A stretch of DNA of 5,383 nucleotides from Clostridia bacterium (GTDB taxonomy: Bacteria; Bacillota; Peptococcia; DRI-13; DTU073). The stretch spans positions 1 to 5,383 of the forward strand of contig DUTO01000249.1 in the NCBI GenBank assembly GCA_012842035.1. Direction: 5' to 3'. The notes under the pieces were generated by a model that was given only the letters and a program-made list of their open reading frames with translations, ran no database searches and was not told the DNA's origin. This document shows positions 1 to 5,383 of the stretch, piece by piece. The first letter of the stretch is position 1. Each line of letters starts with the position of its first letter. A program made the translations under genes and the position numbers.

Positions 1-1274
1 AATCACTACACACAACGGTAATGGGTCTGGCTGGGGAGCCTTTTGAAGTACAAATACGAACACAAGAAATGCACCGAACAGCTGAATATGGGATTGCCGC
101 CCATTGGAAATATAAAGAAGGGTATCAAAAGGGAAGTACGGAATTGGATAAAAGGCTTGCCTGGTTAAGACAGGTCTTGGAATGGCAAAAGGAAGTTAAA
201 GATACCAAAGAATTTATGGAACTTTTAAAAATAGATGTTTTTTCGGATGTTGTTTTTGTTTTTACACCTAAGGGGGATGTCAAGGAATTACCTGCTGGTT
301 CTATTCCACTGGATTTTGCTTATCGTATTCATTCTGATGTGGGACATAGTTGTGTCGGCTGTCGGGTAAATGGTAAAATGGTTCCTTTAGATTATGTTTT
401 AAAAAATGGTGATATAGTAGAAATTATTACTTCTAAACAGTCTAGTAGTCCTAGTCGGGACTGGTTAAAAATGGTGAAAACATCACAAGCCAAAAGTAGA
501 ATCAGGCAGTGGTTTAAAAAGGAAAAACGAGAAGAACATCTCTTGCAGGGACGAGATAATCTAGAAAAAGAATTAAAAAAGCAAGGATTTGAGCCGGCCT
601 CAAAATTAAAAAATGAATGGTTGCAAGAAATAGCCCCCAAATTTGGCATGAATCATTATGAGGACTTGTTAGTAGCGATTGGAGAAGGTGCGCTTGGTTC
701 TTATCAAGTGTTTACACGGCTTCGTGGTGAGTTTTTTCCGTCAGAAAAACAATTACCATCAGTTGCTTTAACTGAATTACAAAAAGGGATAAAAAAAGAA
801 GAGCGTTATCATAAGGTTTCACATGGGATTAAGGTTAAAGGAGAAGAAGGTGTTTTAGTGCGTTTAGCCCATTGTTGTCATCCGCTTCCCGGTGACTTGA
901 TTTCCGGGTATATTACTAGAGGGAGGGGTGTTTCGGTACATCGGGCTGATTGTAATAATATTCGGAATTTGAAAAAAGAAGAAGAAGGAAGAATAATTGA
1001 GGTTGTATGGGACGAAGCTGCAGAAAGTATCTATCAAGTAGAGTTGGAGATTTATGCTTTAGATAGTACCCATTTACCTTTAGAGATTATGAGTGCTTTA
1101 GCCGAGATGAAAATACATATTAATACGATTAATGCCCGTACGGTTAGACATGGTCATACAGTAATTAACTTGAAAGTGGATATCCGTTCAATTAAGCAGT
1201 TGAATTTATTAATCGAGAAAATTAAAAAAATCAGAGATGTCTTAGATGTATTTAGAGTAACACCTAAAAAATAA
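1..1274 (+). CDS. relA: Bifunctional (p)ppGpp synthetase/hydrolase Rel, C-terminal part (5' truncated by window edge)
   Basis: Long Rel/SpoT homologue that makes and degrades the alarmone (p)ppGpp on amino-acid starvation, acting in the cytosol at the ribosome. The frame is open from base 1 (first full codon at base 3); the ATG at 21 is internal, because the codons before it read SLHTTV, a conserved piece of the synthetase domain. 423 residues are visible, against roughly 720-740 for the family, so the hydrolase domain and most of the synthetase are missing from view. Numbering visible residues from base 3: synthetase end with EVQIRT (15-20) and GIAAHWKYKEG (30-40); TGS domain about 79-141 (VFTPKGDVKELPAGSIPLDFAYRIH region); helical domain to about 270; CC/zinc-finger domain with AHCCHP (C291, C292) and HRADC (C317); ACT domain about 345-419. 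No domain is broken. Domain order and motifs make the family certain. Whether both activities are intact cannot be judged, since those residues lie upstream. It is probably cotranscribed with dtd, whose start is 18 bases away. Confidence 0.97.
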   Translation, partial: SLHTTVMGLAGEPFEVQIRTQEMHRTAEYGIAAHWKYKEGYQKGSTELDKRLAWLRQVLEWQKEVKDTKEFMELLKIDVFSDVVFVFTPKGDVKELPAGSIPLDFAYRIHSDVGHSCVGCRVNGKMVPLDYVLKNGDIVEIITSKQSSSPSRDWLKMVKTSQAKSRIRQWFKKEKREEHLLQGRDNLEKELKKQGFEPASKLKNEWLQEIAPKFGMNHYEDLLVAIGEGALGSYQVFTRLRGEFFPSEKQLPSVALTELQKGIKKEERYHKVSHGIKVKGEEGVLVRLAHCCHPLPGDLISGYITRGRGVSVHRADCNNIRNLKKEEEGRIIEVVWDEAAESIYQVELEIYALDSTHLPLEIMSALAEMKIHINTINARTVRHGHTVINLKVDIRSIKQLNLLIEKIKKIRDVLDVFRVTPKK

Positions 1275-1292
1275 TTGAGAGGAGGTTAAAAG

Positions 1293-1742
1293 ATGCGAGC
1301 AGTTGTACAACGAGTTCAAGCAGGAGCTGTTCTTATTGAAGGAGAAACAGTAAGCAGGATTAAAGATGGGCTTGTAGTTTTTTTAGGGGTAGGACAAAAT
1401 GATGAAGAAAAAGATGTTCAATATTTGGCGAAAAAAATCATTAATTTACGTATTTTTGAAGATGAAGCCGGTAAATTAAATCTTTCTTTATTAGAAAGAG
1501 GTGGAGAGATTTTAGTTGTTTCTCAGTTTACACTTTATGGAGATTGTCGGCAAGGAAGACGACCAAGTTTTACGGCAGCTGCTGCTCCTGAAAAAGCTAA
1601 TTTTTTGTATCAGTTATTTGTAGAAAAAGTTAAAGAAGAAGGGGTTACGGTAGCGACAGGTGTTTTTCAAGCAGAGATGTTAGTAAAAATTGAAAATGAT
1701 GGTCCGGTTACCTTGCTTTTAGATAGTAAAAAGTTGTTTTAA
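1293..1742 (+). CDS. dtd: D-aminoacyl-tRNA deacylase (D-Tyr-tRNA deacylase)
   Basis: Cytosolic homodimeric enzyme that hydrolyses D-amino acids wrongly attached to tRNA (and glycine from mischarged tRNA-Ala), recycling the tRNA. The 149-residue length is typical of the family. The N-terminus MRAVVQRV is the expected one. The two active-site motifs are present: SQFT at residues 77-80 and the Gly-cisPro motif GPVT at 137-140, at the positions they hold in E. coli Dtd. The segment usually written FGADM reads FQAEM (125-129), a tolerable variation that keeps the Phe. The start is fixed by a strong Shine-Dalgarno GAGAGGAGG at 1277-1285, 7 bases before the ATG. It sits 18 bases after rel and 17 before the hydrolase gene, within the same apparent operon. 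Directly following rel is a common arrangement in Firmicutes. Confidence 0.97.
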   Translation: MRAVVQRVQAGAVLIEGETVSRIKDGLVVFLGVGQNDEEKDVQYLAKKIINLRIFEDEAGKLNLSLLERGGEILVVSQFTLYGDCRQGRRPSFTAAAAPEKANFLYQLFVEKVKEEGVTVATGVFQAEMLVKIENDGPVTLLLDSKKLF

Positions 1743-1759
1743 TGAAGGAGTGAAGCAAA

Positions 1760-2389
1760 ATGATGAAAATGAATATTTTACCAGTAGGACGAATTGAAGT
1801 TAATTGTTACTTGGTGTATGATGCGGAAACAAAAGAGGCTTTAGTGATTGACCCAGGGGCTGAGGGTGAGCGGATTCAAAAGAAAATTACTGAATTAGGG
1901 CTAAAGGTTAAATACATTGTTAATACTCATGGTCATCTTGACCATATTGGGGCTAATCGGTATTTAAAAGAAGCAAATGAGAATGTTTTGCTTTGTATTC
2001 ATAAAGCTGACAGTGAAATGCTTACTGACCCTAAAAAAAATATTTCTGCTTATCTTTTAGAAGAGGGAATTAATGGTCCGGCAGCAGACTGCTTTCTGGA
2101 GGATGGAGATGTTTTAGACGTAGGAAATTTGCATTTTAAGGTTTTTCATACCCCTGGGCATACATTAGGTGGGATTTGTTTAGTGGGGCATGGTGTTTGT
2201 TTTAGTGGAGATACTCTTTTTGCCGGTTCTATTGGTAGAACTGATTTACCTGGGGGTTCTTTTGAAGAGATAATTAATTCCGTGAAAACGAAACTTTTTG
2301 TTTTGGATAATGAGATGCTTGTTTATTCCGGTCATGGTCCCCAGACAAGTATTGGCTTTGAGAAATATGCTAATCCTTATTTCGGTTGA
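1760..2389 (+). CDS. Metallo-beta-lactamase-fold hydrolase (YqgX/glyoxalase II-like)
   Basis: A 209-residue single-domain MBL-fold protein, close in length and layout to the B. subtilis YqgX type often labelled hydroxyacylglutathione hydrolase-like. The metal site appears complete: THGHLDH at residues 56-62 (H57, H59, D61, H62), H134 in HTPGHT, D151 in SGDTLF, and H192 in SGHGP. A two-metal hydrolase is therefore expected, but the substrate is not evident. Glutathione is absent from most Clostridia, so a thioester of another thiol, or a different ester, is as likely as S-lactoylglutathione. No signal peptide or membrane segment is seen, so it should be cytosolic. The start is ATG 1760, preceded by AAGGAG at 1745-1750 (9-base gap); ATG 1763 and ATG 1769 are in-frame alternatives that would change only two or three residues. 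It lies between dtd and hemZ, 13 bases before the latter. Family call is secure; exact function is unknown. Confidence 0.93.
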   Translation: MMKMNILPVGRIEVNCYLVYDAETKEALVIDPGAEGERIQKKITELGLKVKYIVNTHGHLDHIGANRYLKEANENVLLCIHKADSEMLTDPKKNISAYLLEEGINGPAADCFLEDGDVLDVGNLHFKVFHTPGHTLGGICLVGHGVCFSGDTLFAGSIGRTDLPGGSFEEIINSVKTKLFVLDNEMLVYSGHGPQTSIGFEKYANPYFG

Positions 2390-2402
2390 AAGGTTTTAAA
2401 AA

Positions 2403-3962
2403 ATGATTAAAGTAACGGCACTTACTCCTACTCCTGATGATGTACGGGTAATTAGGGATTTATTGCGCATCTATTTTCCCCAAATTAAGTTGCTGAACAG
2501 CTGGGAAAAAGCAGAAGATAAAGCCATAACAAATGGTCAAGAGAGTTTTATGATGAGTAAGGATGGTTTGGTAGTTCCTACTGAAGAAGATGTGCCTCCC
2601 CAAGAGATTTTGTTTGTTGTCGCAAAAAACAATTTTCCTATGGAGGTTAAAGTAACCCTAAATTTAGAAGGACAGGTTTACAGTCAAGTAGAAAGAGTAC
2701 CCGCTGAGACTTTTAGGGAGGAGTTCACAAATAGAGAAAGGCGCTTGTTGCGTTTAGCTTTACATAAAGTTTTAAAACATTCTTGGCTTGTTGATTCTAG
2801 TCCTTGGGGGATTCTTACCGGGGTGCGACCGCTAAAGATTGTACACCGTCTTCTAGATGAAGGCTTATCAGAAGAAAGGATAATGTTACATTTGACACGG
2901 GACTTTGCCGTTAGTGTTGCACGGGCTAGGCTTCTTTTTCAGGTAGCTACTTTGCAACGTCCTTTATTGCCGGATAAACAGGAAACTCCACGTTTAATTA
3001 GTCTTTATGTTGGGATACCTTTTTGTCCAACTCGTTGTTATTATTGTTCTTTCCCTTCTTTTTCATTGCAGCAATGGGGGCATTTGTTAGAGGATTATTT
3101 ACAAGGTCTCTTACGAGAAATTAAAACATTAGGGCTAGTACTCAAGGAGAAGAGAGTAAAAGTTCAGAATGTCTATCTGGGTGGAGGTACTCCGACAATT
3201 TTGTCCGAGAGGCAATTAGAGGTTCTCTTAGAGATGCTAGAAGATAGTTTCCCATTTATTCAAGAGAGAGAATTGACTGTAGAGGGCGGTAGACCGGATA
3301 CACTTACCCGTGAGAAGTTGCAAATATTAAAGGAACATCAAGTAACGCGATTAAGTATTAATCCGCAAACAATGCATGAAAAAACTTTAGTAGCTATTGG
3401 TCGTCAGCACACTGTACAGGCAATTTTAGAGGCTTATGGCTTAGCCCGGGAAATAGGTTTTCCGGTAATTAATATGGACCTGATTGTGGGATTACCGGGG
3501 GAAGATAGTTTTATTTTACGAAAAACATTGACCGAGGTATTAAAACTTAAGCCTGAAAATATTACGCTGCATGCTTTAGCGATGAAACGAGCAGCTTATT
3601 ATCGTCAAGAAAAAATTAATTTACCCCTTCCTGCTGAAGGGCAAGTGATGATGGATTTGGCTCATGATTGTTTGCAAGATGCCGGTTACTTTCCTTATTA
3701 TCTTTATCGGCAAAAAGATATTTTTGCGCACGGAGAAAATGTAGGTTATAGTGTATCGGGTAAGGCTTGTCTTTATAATATACAAATGATGGAAGAAAGG
3801 CAGACGATTCTTGGTTTTGGAGTAGGTTCAAGCAGTAAATTTGTCAATGTGACAGATTGGTTCTTGGAGAATATTTATAATCCTAAAGATATTATTTTTT
3901 ATTTGGAAAGACTGGATGAAATTTTACAGCGAAAAGTTGACAAGTTACAGTCTTTTTTATAA
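2403..3962 (+). CDS. hemZ: Radical SAM protein, HemZ-type coproporphyrinogen III dehydrogenase family
   Basis: A 519-residue protein, near the ~500 residues of B. subtilis HemZ, associated with oxygen-independent haem synthesis. Residues 1 to about 195 form the HemZ-specific N-terminal extension (with SSPWGILTGVRPLK at 132-145). The radical SAM domain follows: CxxxCxxC at C208, C212, C215 for the 4Fe-4S cluster; GGGTPT at 260-265 and VEGGRPDT at 293-300 for SAM binding; LSINPQT at 317-323; MDLIVGLPGED at 358-368. The C-terminal part has YYLYRQKD (432-439) and NIQMMEE (459-465), expected of HemZ. HemN's fourth cysteine just after the cluster motif is absent (C215 is followed by SF), as in HemW and HemZ, so decarboxylation of coproporphyrinogen is a family-based guess rather than shown. 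The start has a modest Shine-Dalgarno, GAAAGG at 2388-2393, overlapping the previous stop codon, 9 bases before the ATG. The stop codon (3960-3962) overlaps the putative hisS -10 box. Confidence 0.94.
   Translation: MIKVTALTPTPDDVRVIRDLLRIYFPQIKLLNSWEKAEDKAITNGQESFMMSKDGLVVPTEEDVPPQEILFVVAKNNFPMEVKVTLNLEGQVYSQVERVPAETFREEFTNRERRLLRLALHKVLKHSWLVDSSPWGILTGVRPLKIVHRLLDEGLSEERIMLHLTRDFAVSVARARLLFQVATLQRPLLPDKQETPRLISLYVGIPFCPTRCYYCSFPSFSLQQWGHLLEDYLQGLLREIKTLGLVLKEKRVKVQNVYLGGGTPTILSERQLEVLLEMLEDSFPFIQERELTVEGGRPDTLTREKLQILKEHQVTRLSINPQTMHEKTLVAIGRQHTVQAILEAYGLAREIGFPVINMDLIVGLPGEDSFILRKTLTEVLKLKPENITLHALAMKRAAYYRQEKINLPLPAEGQVMMDLAHDCLQDAGYFPYYLYRQKDIFAHGENVGYSVSGKACLYNIQMMEERQTILGFGVGSSSKFVNVTDWFLENIYNPKDIIFYLERLDEILQRKVDKLQSFL
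3905..3958 (+). terminator. Weak terminator-like stem and T-run at the hemZ 3' end
   Basis: AAAGACTG (3907-3914) is perfectly complementary to CAGTCTTT (3948-3955), and two G-T wobbles (3905-3906 with 3956-3957) could extend it. The 3' arm runs into TTTTTT (3953-3958). This is a stem plus U-tract, but the loop is long (33 bases), the stem has only three G-C pairs, and the whole element lies in the hemZ coding region just before its stop. A smaller TTTT/AAAA hairpin (3922-3925 with 3932-3935) may shorten the loop. It could reduce read-through from the upstream operon into hisS, or be chance. Confidence 0.22.
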
Positions 3963-3963
3963 T
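3937..3963 (+). promoter_or_regulatory. Putative sigma-A promoter for hisS
   Basis: A perfect -35 hexamer TTGACA (3937-3942) and a perfect -10 hexamer TATAAT (3958-3963) are separated by 15 bases, shorter than the preferred 16-18. Transcription would start near 3970, about 100 bases before the hisS ATG. The element overlaps the last codons and stop of hemZ. Both hexamers matching fully, at the one junction in the window wider than 20 bases, supports a real promoter; the short spacer suggests it may be weak or activator-dependent. Confidence 0.55.
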
Positions 3964-3971
3964 CTATATGA

Positions 3972-3981
3972 GAACTTCGAA
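3972..3981 (+). repeat. Direct repeat copy 1, GAACTTCGAA, at the predicted hisS transcription start
   Basis: First of two identical 10-base copies in the 107-base hemZ-hisS gap. It contains the self-complementary hexamer TTCGAA and lies at about +1 to +12 of the predicted hisS transcript, a typical place for a repressor operator or the 5' arm of a leader structure. The role is unknown. Confidence 0.5.
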
Positions 3982-4011
3982 TCTTAAAAATGTTGGGGGA
4001 CATGCTACATA

Positions 4012-4031
4012 TAAGGACAGGTGTGTTCTTA
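4012..4031 (+). other. Hairpin in the hisS leader
   Basis: TAAGGACA (4012-4019) pairs with TGTTCTTA (4024-4031) around the loop GGTG, an 8-pair stem with one G-T wobble. The following bases (ATAAAATTG) have no T-run, so it is not an intrinsic terminator. It lies between the two GAACTTCGAA copies and upstream of the ribosome binding site, so it is more likely part of an mRNA leader fold. It is moderately stable at best. Confidence 0.4.
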
Positions 4032-4039
4032 ATAAAATT

Positions 4040-4049
4040 GAACTTCGAA
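4040..4049 (+). repeat. Direct repeat copy 2, GAACTTCGAA, just upstream of the hisS ribosome binding site
   Basis: Identical to the copy at 3972-3981, with start points 68 bases apart. The AACTTC part (4041-4046) can pair with GAAGGTT (4055-4061) over the hisS ribosome binding site if one G is bulged, and TTCGAA can alternatively pair with the TTCGAA of copy 1. This could be an operator or a switch arm; no known regulator motif is recognised. Confidence 0.5.
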
Positions 4050-4051
4050 AA

Positions 4052-4059
4052 AAGGAAGG
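4052..4059 (+). promoter_or_regulatory. hisS ribosome binding site (AAGGAAGG)
   Basis: AAGGAAGG ends 10 bases before ATG 4070 and decides the hisS start. The in-frame ATG at 3968 has no purine-rich site before it and would add 34 residues absent from HisRS proteins. The site is weaker than the AGAGGAGG sites before dtd and after hisS. Confidence 0.75.
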
Positions 4060-4069
4060 TTGTGTTAGG

Positions 4070-5350
4070 ATGTTGACAACAAAACCCAGAGGTACCAATG
4101 ACCTTTTGCCACAAGAGCTGGAAAAGTGGCATTATGTGGAGAATATAATGCGTGAAGTGGCCACTCTTTACGGTTATCAGGAAATTCGCACACCTATCTT
4201 TGAACATACAGAACTTTTTCAAAGAGGTGTGGGGGAAACTACCGATATCGTTGAGAAGGAGATGTATACTTTTTTAGATCGAGGAAAGCGCTCTTTAACA
4301 TTGCGCCCTGAGGCTACAGCCTCTACGGTGCGTGCTTTTTTAGAAAATAAACTTTATGCCGATCCTTTGCCGGTTAAACTTTATTATTTAGGTCCCATGT
4401 TTCGTTATGACCGTCCTCAAGCCGGACGTTATCGTCAATTTCATCAATTTGGGGTAGAAGTTTTTGGTTCTCAGAGCCCTAGTTTAGATGCAGAGGTCAT
4501 TGCGATGGCCATGGATATTTATGAGCGTTTAGGACTACATGACTTAGTTGTGGAATTAAATAGTGTCGGATGTCCTCAGTGTCGCCGGGCACACAAAAAA
4601 GTTTTACAAGATTATTTACAAGCAAAATTAGCAGACCTTTGTCCTACTTGTCAGGGACGTTTTGAGAAAAATCCTTTACGTATCTTAGATTGCAAAAATG
4701 GTCGCTGTCAGAACCTTGTTGCTGAAGCTCCTAAGCTTGAGCAGATGTTATGTGAGGAGTGTCGGCGGCATTTTCAATTGGTACAAGATTATTTACAAGA
4801 ATTGCAAGTACCATATACCTTAAACTCTTGTTTAGTGCGGGGCTTAGATTATTATACGAAAACTGCTTTTGAGATTGTGGCGCAAGGCATTGGAGCGCAA
4901 AGTTCGATCGGGGGTGGAGGCAGGTATGATCGGTTAATTGAGGAATGTGGAGGACCTTCTTTGCCCGGTATTGGCTATGCGATGGGGATTGAACGTATTT
5001 TGCTTACACTGGAAGAGCAAGGTATAGAGTTTCCTTTACAAACAAAAGGGCAGATATTTATTGCGACCTTAGGCGAAAAAGCACAAAAAAAGGGTGCGAA
5101 ATTGGCACAGGAATTGCGGAAAGCAGGTTTAATGGTGGAGCGCGACTATTTGGAACGTAGTTTAAAAGCACAGTTAAAAGCGGCCAATCGTTTACAAGTA
5201 TCTATTACTGTCATTTTAGGTGAAGAGGAATTAGCTCAAGGTGAAGCAGTTGTACGCGACATGCAAGCAGGTGGGCAGAAAGAAATTCCTTTACAAGAAC
5301 TCGTTTCATATTTGGTTAAGAAATTCAGAGGAGGAAAGCAGGATGAGTGA
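4070..5350 (+). CDS. hisS: Histidyl-tRNA synthetase (class II)
   Basis: Cytosolic dimeric enzyme that charges tRNA-His with histidine using ATP. The 426-residue length is typical. The N-terminus MLTTKPRGTNDLLP is the canonical one, which rules out the longer frame from 3968. Motif 1 region with RTPIFEHTELFQRGVGETTD (40-59); LRPEATA (78-84); motif 2 FRYDRPQAGRYRQFHQFGVE (111-130) with the ATP-contacting R112; the histidine-specific LVRGLDYY (255-262) with catalytic R257; SSIGGGGRYD (278-287); motif 3 GIGYAMGIERI (300-310); anticodon-binding domain from about 327 to the end. An insert at 168-231 carries eight cysteines in four pairs (C168/C171, C191/C194, C208/C213, C228/C231), a zinc-ribbon-like pattern known in clostridial HisRS. 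It starts 107 bases after hemZ behind its own putative promoter. Aspartyl-tRNA synthetase often follows hisS in Firmicutes but cannot be confirmed here. Confidence 0.98.
   Translation: MLTTKPRGTNDLLPQELEKWHYVENIMREVATLYGYQEIRTPIFEHTELFQRGVGETTDIVEKEMYTFLDRGKRSLTLRPEATASTVRAFLENKLYADPLPVKLYYLGPMFRYDRPQAGRYRQFHQFGVEVFGSQSPSLDAEVIAMAMDIYERLGLHDLVVELNSVGCPQCRRAHKKVLQDYLQAKLADLCPTCQGRFEKNPLRILDCKNGRCQNLVAEAPKLEQMLCEECRRHFQLVQDYLQELQVPYTLNSCLVRGLDYYTKTAFEIVAQGIGAQSSIGGGGRYDRLIEECGGPSLPGIGYAMGIERILLTLEEQGIEFPLQTKGQIFIATLGEKAQKKGAKLAQELRKAGLMVERDYLERSLKAQLKAANRLQVSITVILGEEELAQGEAVVRDMQAGGQKEIPLQELVSYLVKKFRGGKQDE
5327..5334 (+). promoter_or_regulatory. Strong ribosome binding site inside the hisS 3' end (AGAGGAGG)
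   Basis: AGAGGAGG lies within the last hisS codons, 8 bases before ATG 5343 and 12 before GTG 5347. Its strength and position indicate that a translationally coupled gene begins at the end of hisS, in the same transcript. Confidence 0.6.
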
Positions 5351-5383
5351 GTCTATACAAATCTTTATTTACTAAACCACAGT
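5347..5383 (+). CDS. Possible start of a downstream gene, frame unresolved (partial)
   Basis: Two starts follow the strong AGAGGAGG site. ATG 5343 is ideally spaced (8 bases) and overlaps the hisS stop, but its frame closes at TAA 5373-5375 after ten codons (MSESIQIFIY). GTG 5347 is 12 bases from the site, overlaps the hisS stop by four bases, and stays open to the window end, reading MSLYKSLFTKPQ. The second is listed because it is open, but twelve residues do not identify a family. aspS is the usual neighbour, yet no AspRS N-terminal motif such as RTHxCGEL is readable here. A frameshift after MSESIQ, genuine or from sequencing, is also possible. Confidence 0.25.
   Translation, partial: MSLYKSLFTKPQ

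Noticed and set aside
392..649. Minus-strand open frame of 85 residues
   Set aside because: It lies wholly inside rel's helical-domain coding sequence, has no recognisable motif, and is the kind of antisense frame that AT-rich coding DNA produces.
2033..2040. Run of eight A in the MBL hydrolase gene as a possible frameshift or slippage site
   Set aside because: The protein is intact across it (DPKKNISAY) with all metal ligands on both sides in one frame; ordinary for AT-rich DNA.
3616..3831. Minus-strand open frame of 71 residues
   Set aside because: It is fully antisense to conserved HemZ sequence and has no recognisable motif.
3968..4069. A 34-residue N-terminal extension of HisS from ATG 3968, or a leader peptide there
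   Set aside because: No ribosome binding site precedes ATG 3968, the canonical HisRS N-terminus begins at ATG 4070 behind AAGGAAGG, and the frame holds only one His, so it is not a his-type leader peptide.
4073..4078. TTGACA as a second -35 box inside the hisS start
   Set aside because: No -10-like hexamer lies 16-18 bases downstream.
3899..4222. Minus-strand open frame of 107 residues across the hemZ-hisS junction
   Set aside because: It is antisense to both genes and to the putative promoter; the composition (many Cys, Phe, His, Ile) is typical of a spurious frame.
5086..5092. A AAA AAG slippery heptamer in hisS, in the right phase for -1 frameshifting
   Set aside because: No strong downstream structure or upstream Shine-Dalgarno spur is evident, the -1 frame ends soon at a TAG, and the full HisRS anticodon domain needs the zero frame.

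Overview
The window is about 5.4 kb of AT-rich DNA, densely coding and all on the + strand. It suggests a low-GC Firmicute, probably an anaerobic member of the Clostridia or Peptococcaceae. The grounds are the gene order rel - dtd - MBL hydrolase - hemZ - hisS, strong purine-rich ribosome binding sites (AGAGGAGG type), a HemZ-type radical SAM protein, and a HisRS with the Cys-rich insert seen in Clostridia. No genus can be named from the sequence alone.

Layout: (1) 1-1274 is the 3' part of a long Rel/SpoT (p)ppGpp synthetase/hydrolase: the end of the synthetase domain, then TGS, helical, CC/zinc-finger and ACT domains. Its 5' end lies outside the window. (2) 1293-1742 is dtd, D-aminoacyl-tRNA deacylase. 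(3) 1760-2389 is a YqgX-like metallo-beta-lactamase-fold hydrolase. (4) 2403-3962 is hemZ, a radical SAM protein of the coproporphyrinogen dehydrogenase family. (5) 3963-4069 is a 107-base leader. (6) 4070-5350 is hisS, histidyl-tRNA synthetase. (7) 5351-5383 is the start of something downstream whose frame cannot be settled.

The first four genes are separated by only 13 to 18 bases and read as one operon. The break is at hemZ/hisS. A -35/-10 pair with perfect consensus hexamers (TTGACA, TATAAT; 15-base spacer) overlaps the hemZ stop codon. The leader that follows carries two copies of GAACTTCGAA flanking a hairpin, and has no T-box motif. hisS therefore probably has its own promoter and a short, possibly structured leader.

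Functionally the set links amino-acid starvation sensing (Rel responds to uncharged tRNA), tRNA charging (HisRS) and tRNA proofreading (Dtd). The genes themselves are ordinary housekeeping genes. No mobile element, CRISPR array, RNA gene or new multi-gene system is visible. The part most worth a second look is the hemZ-hisS junction.
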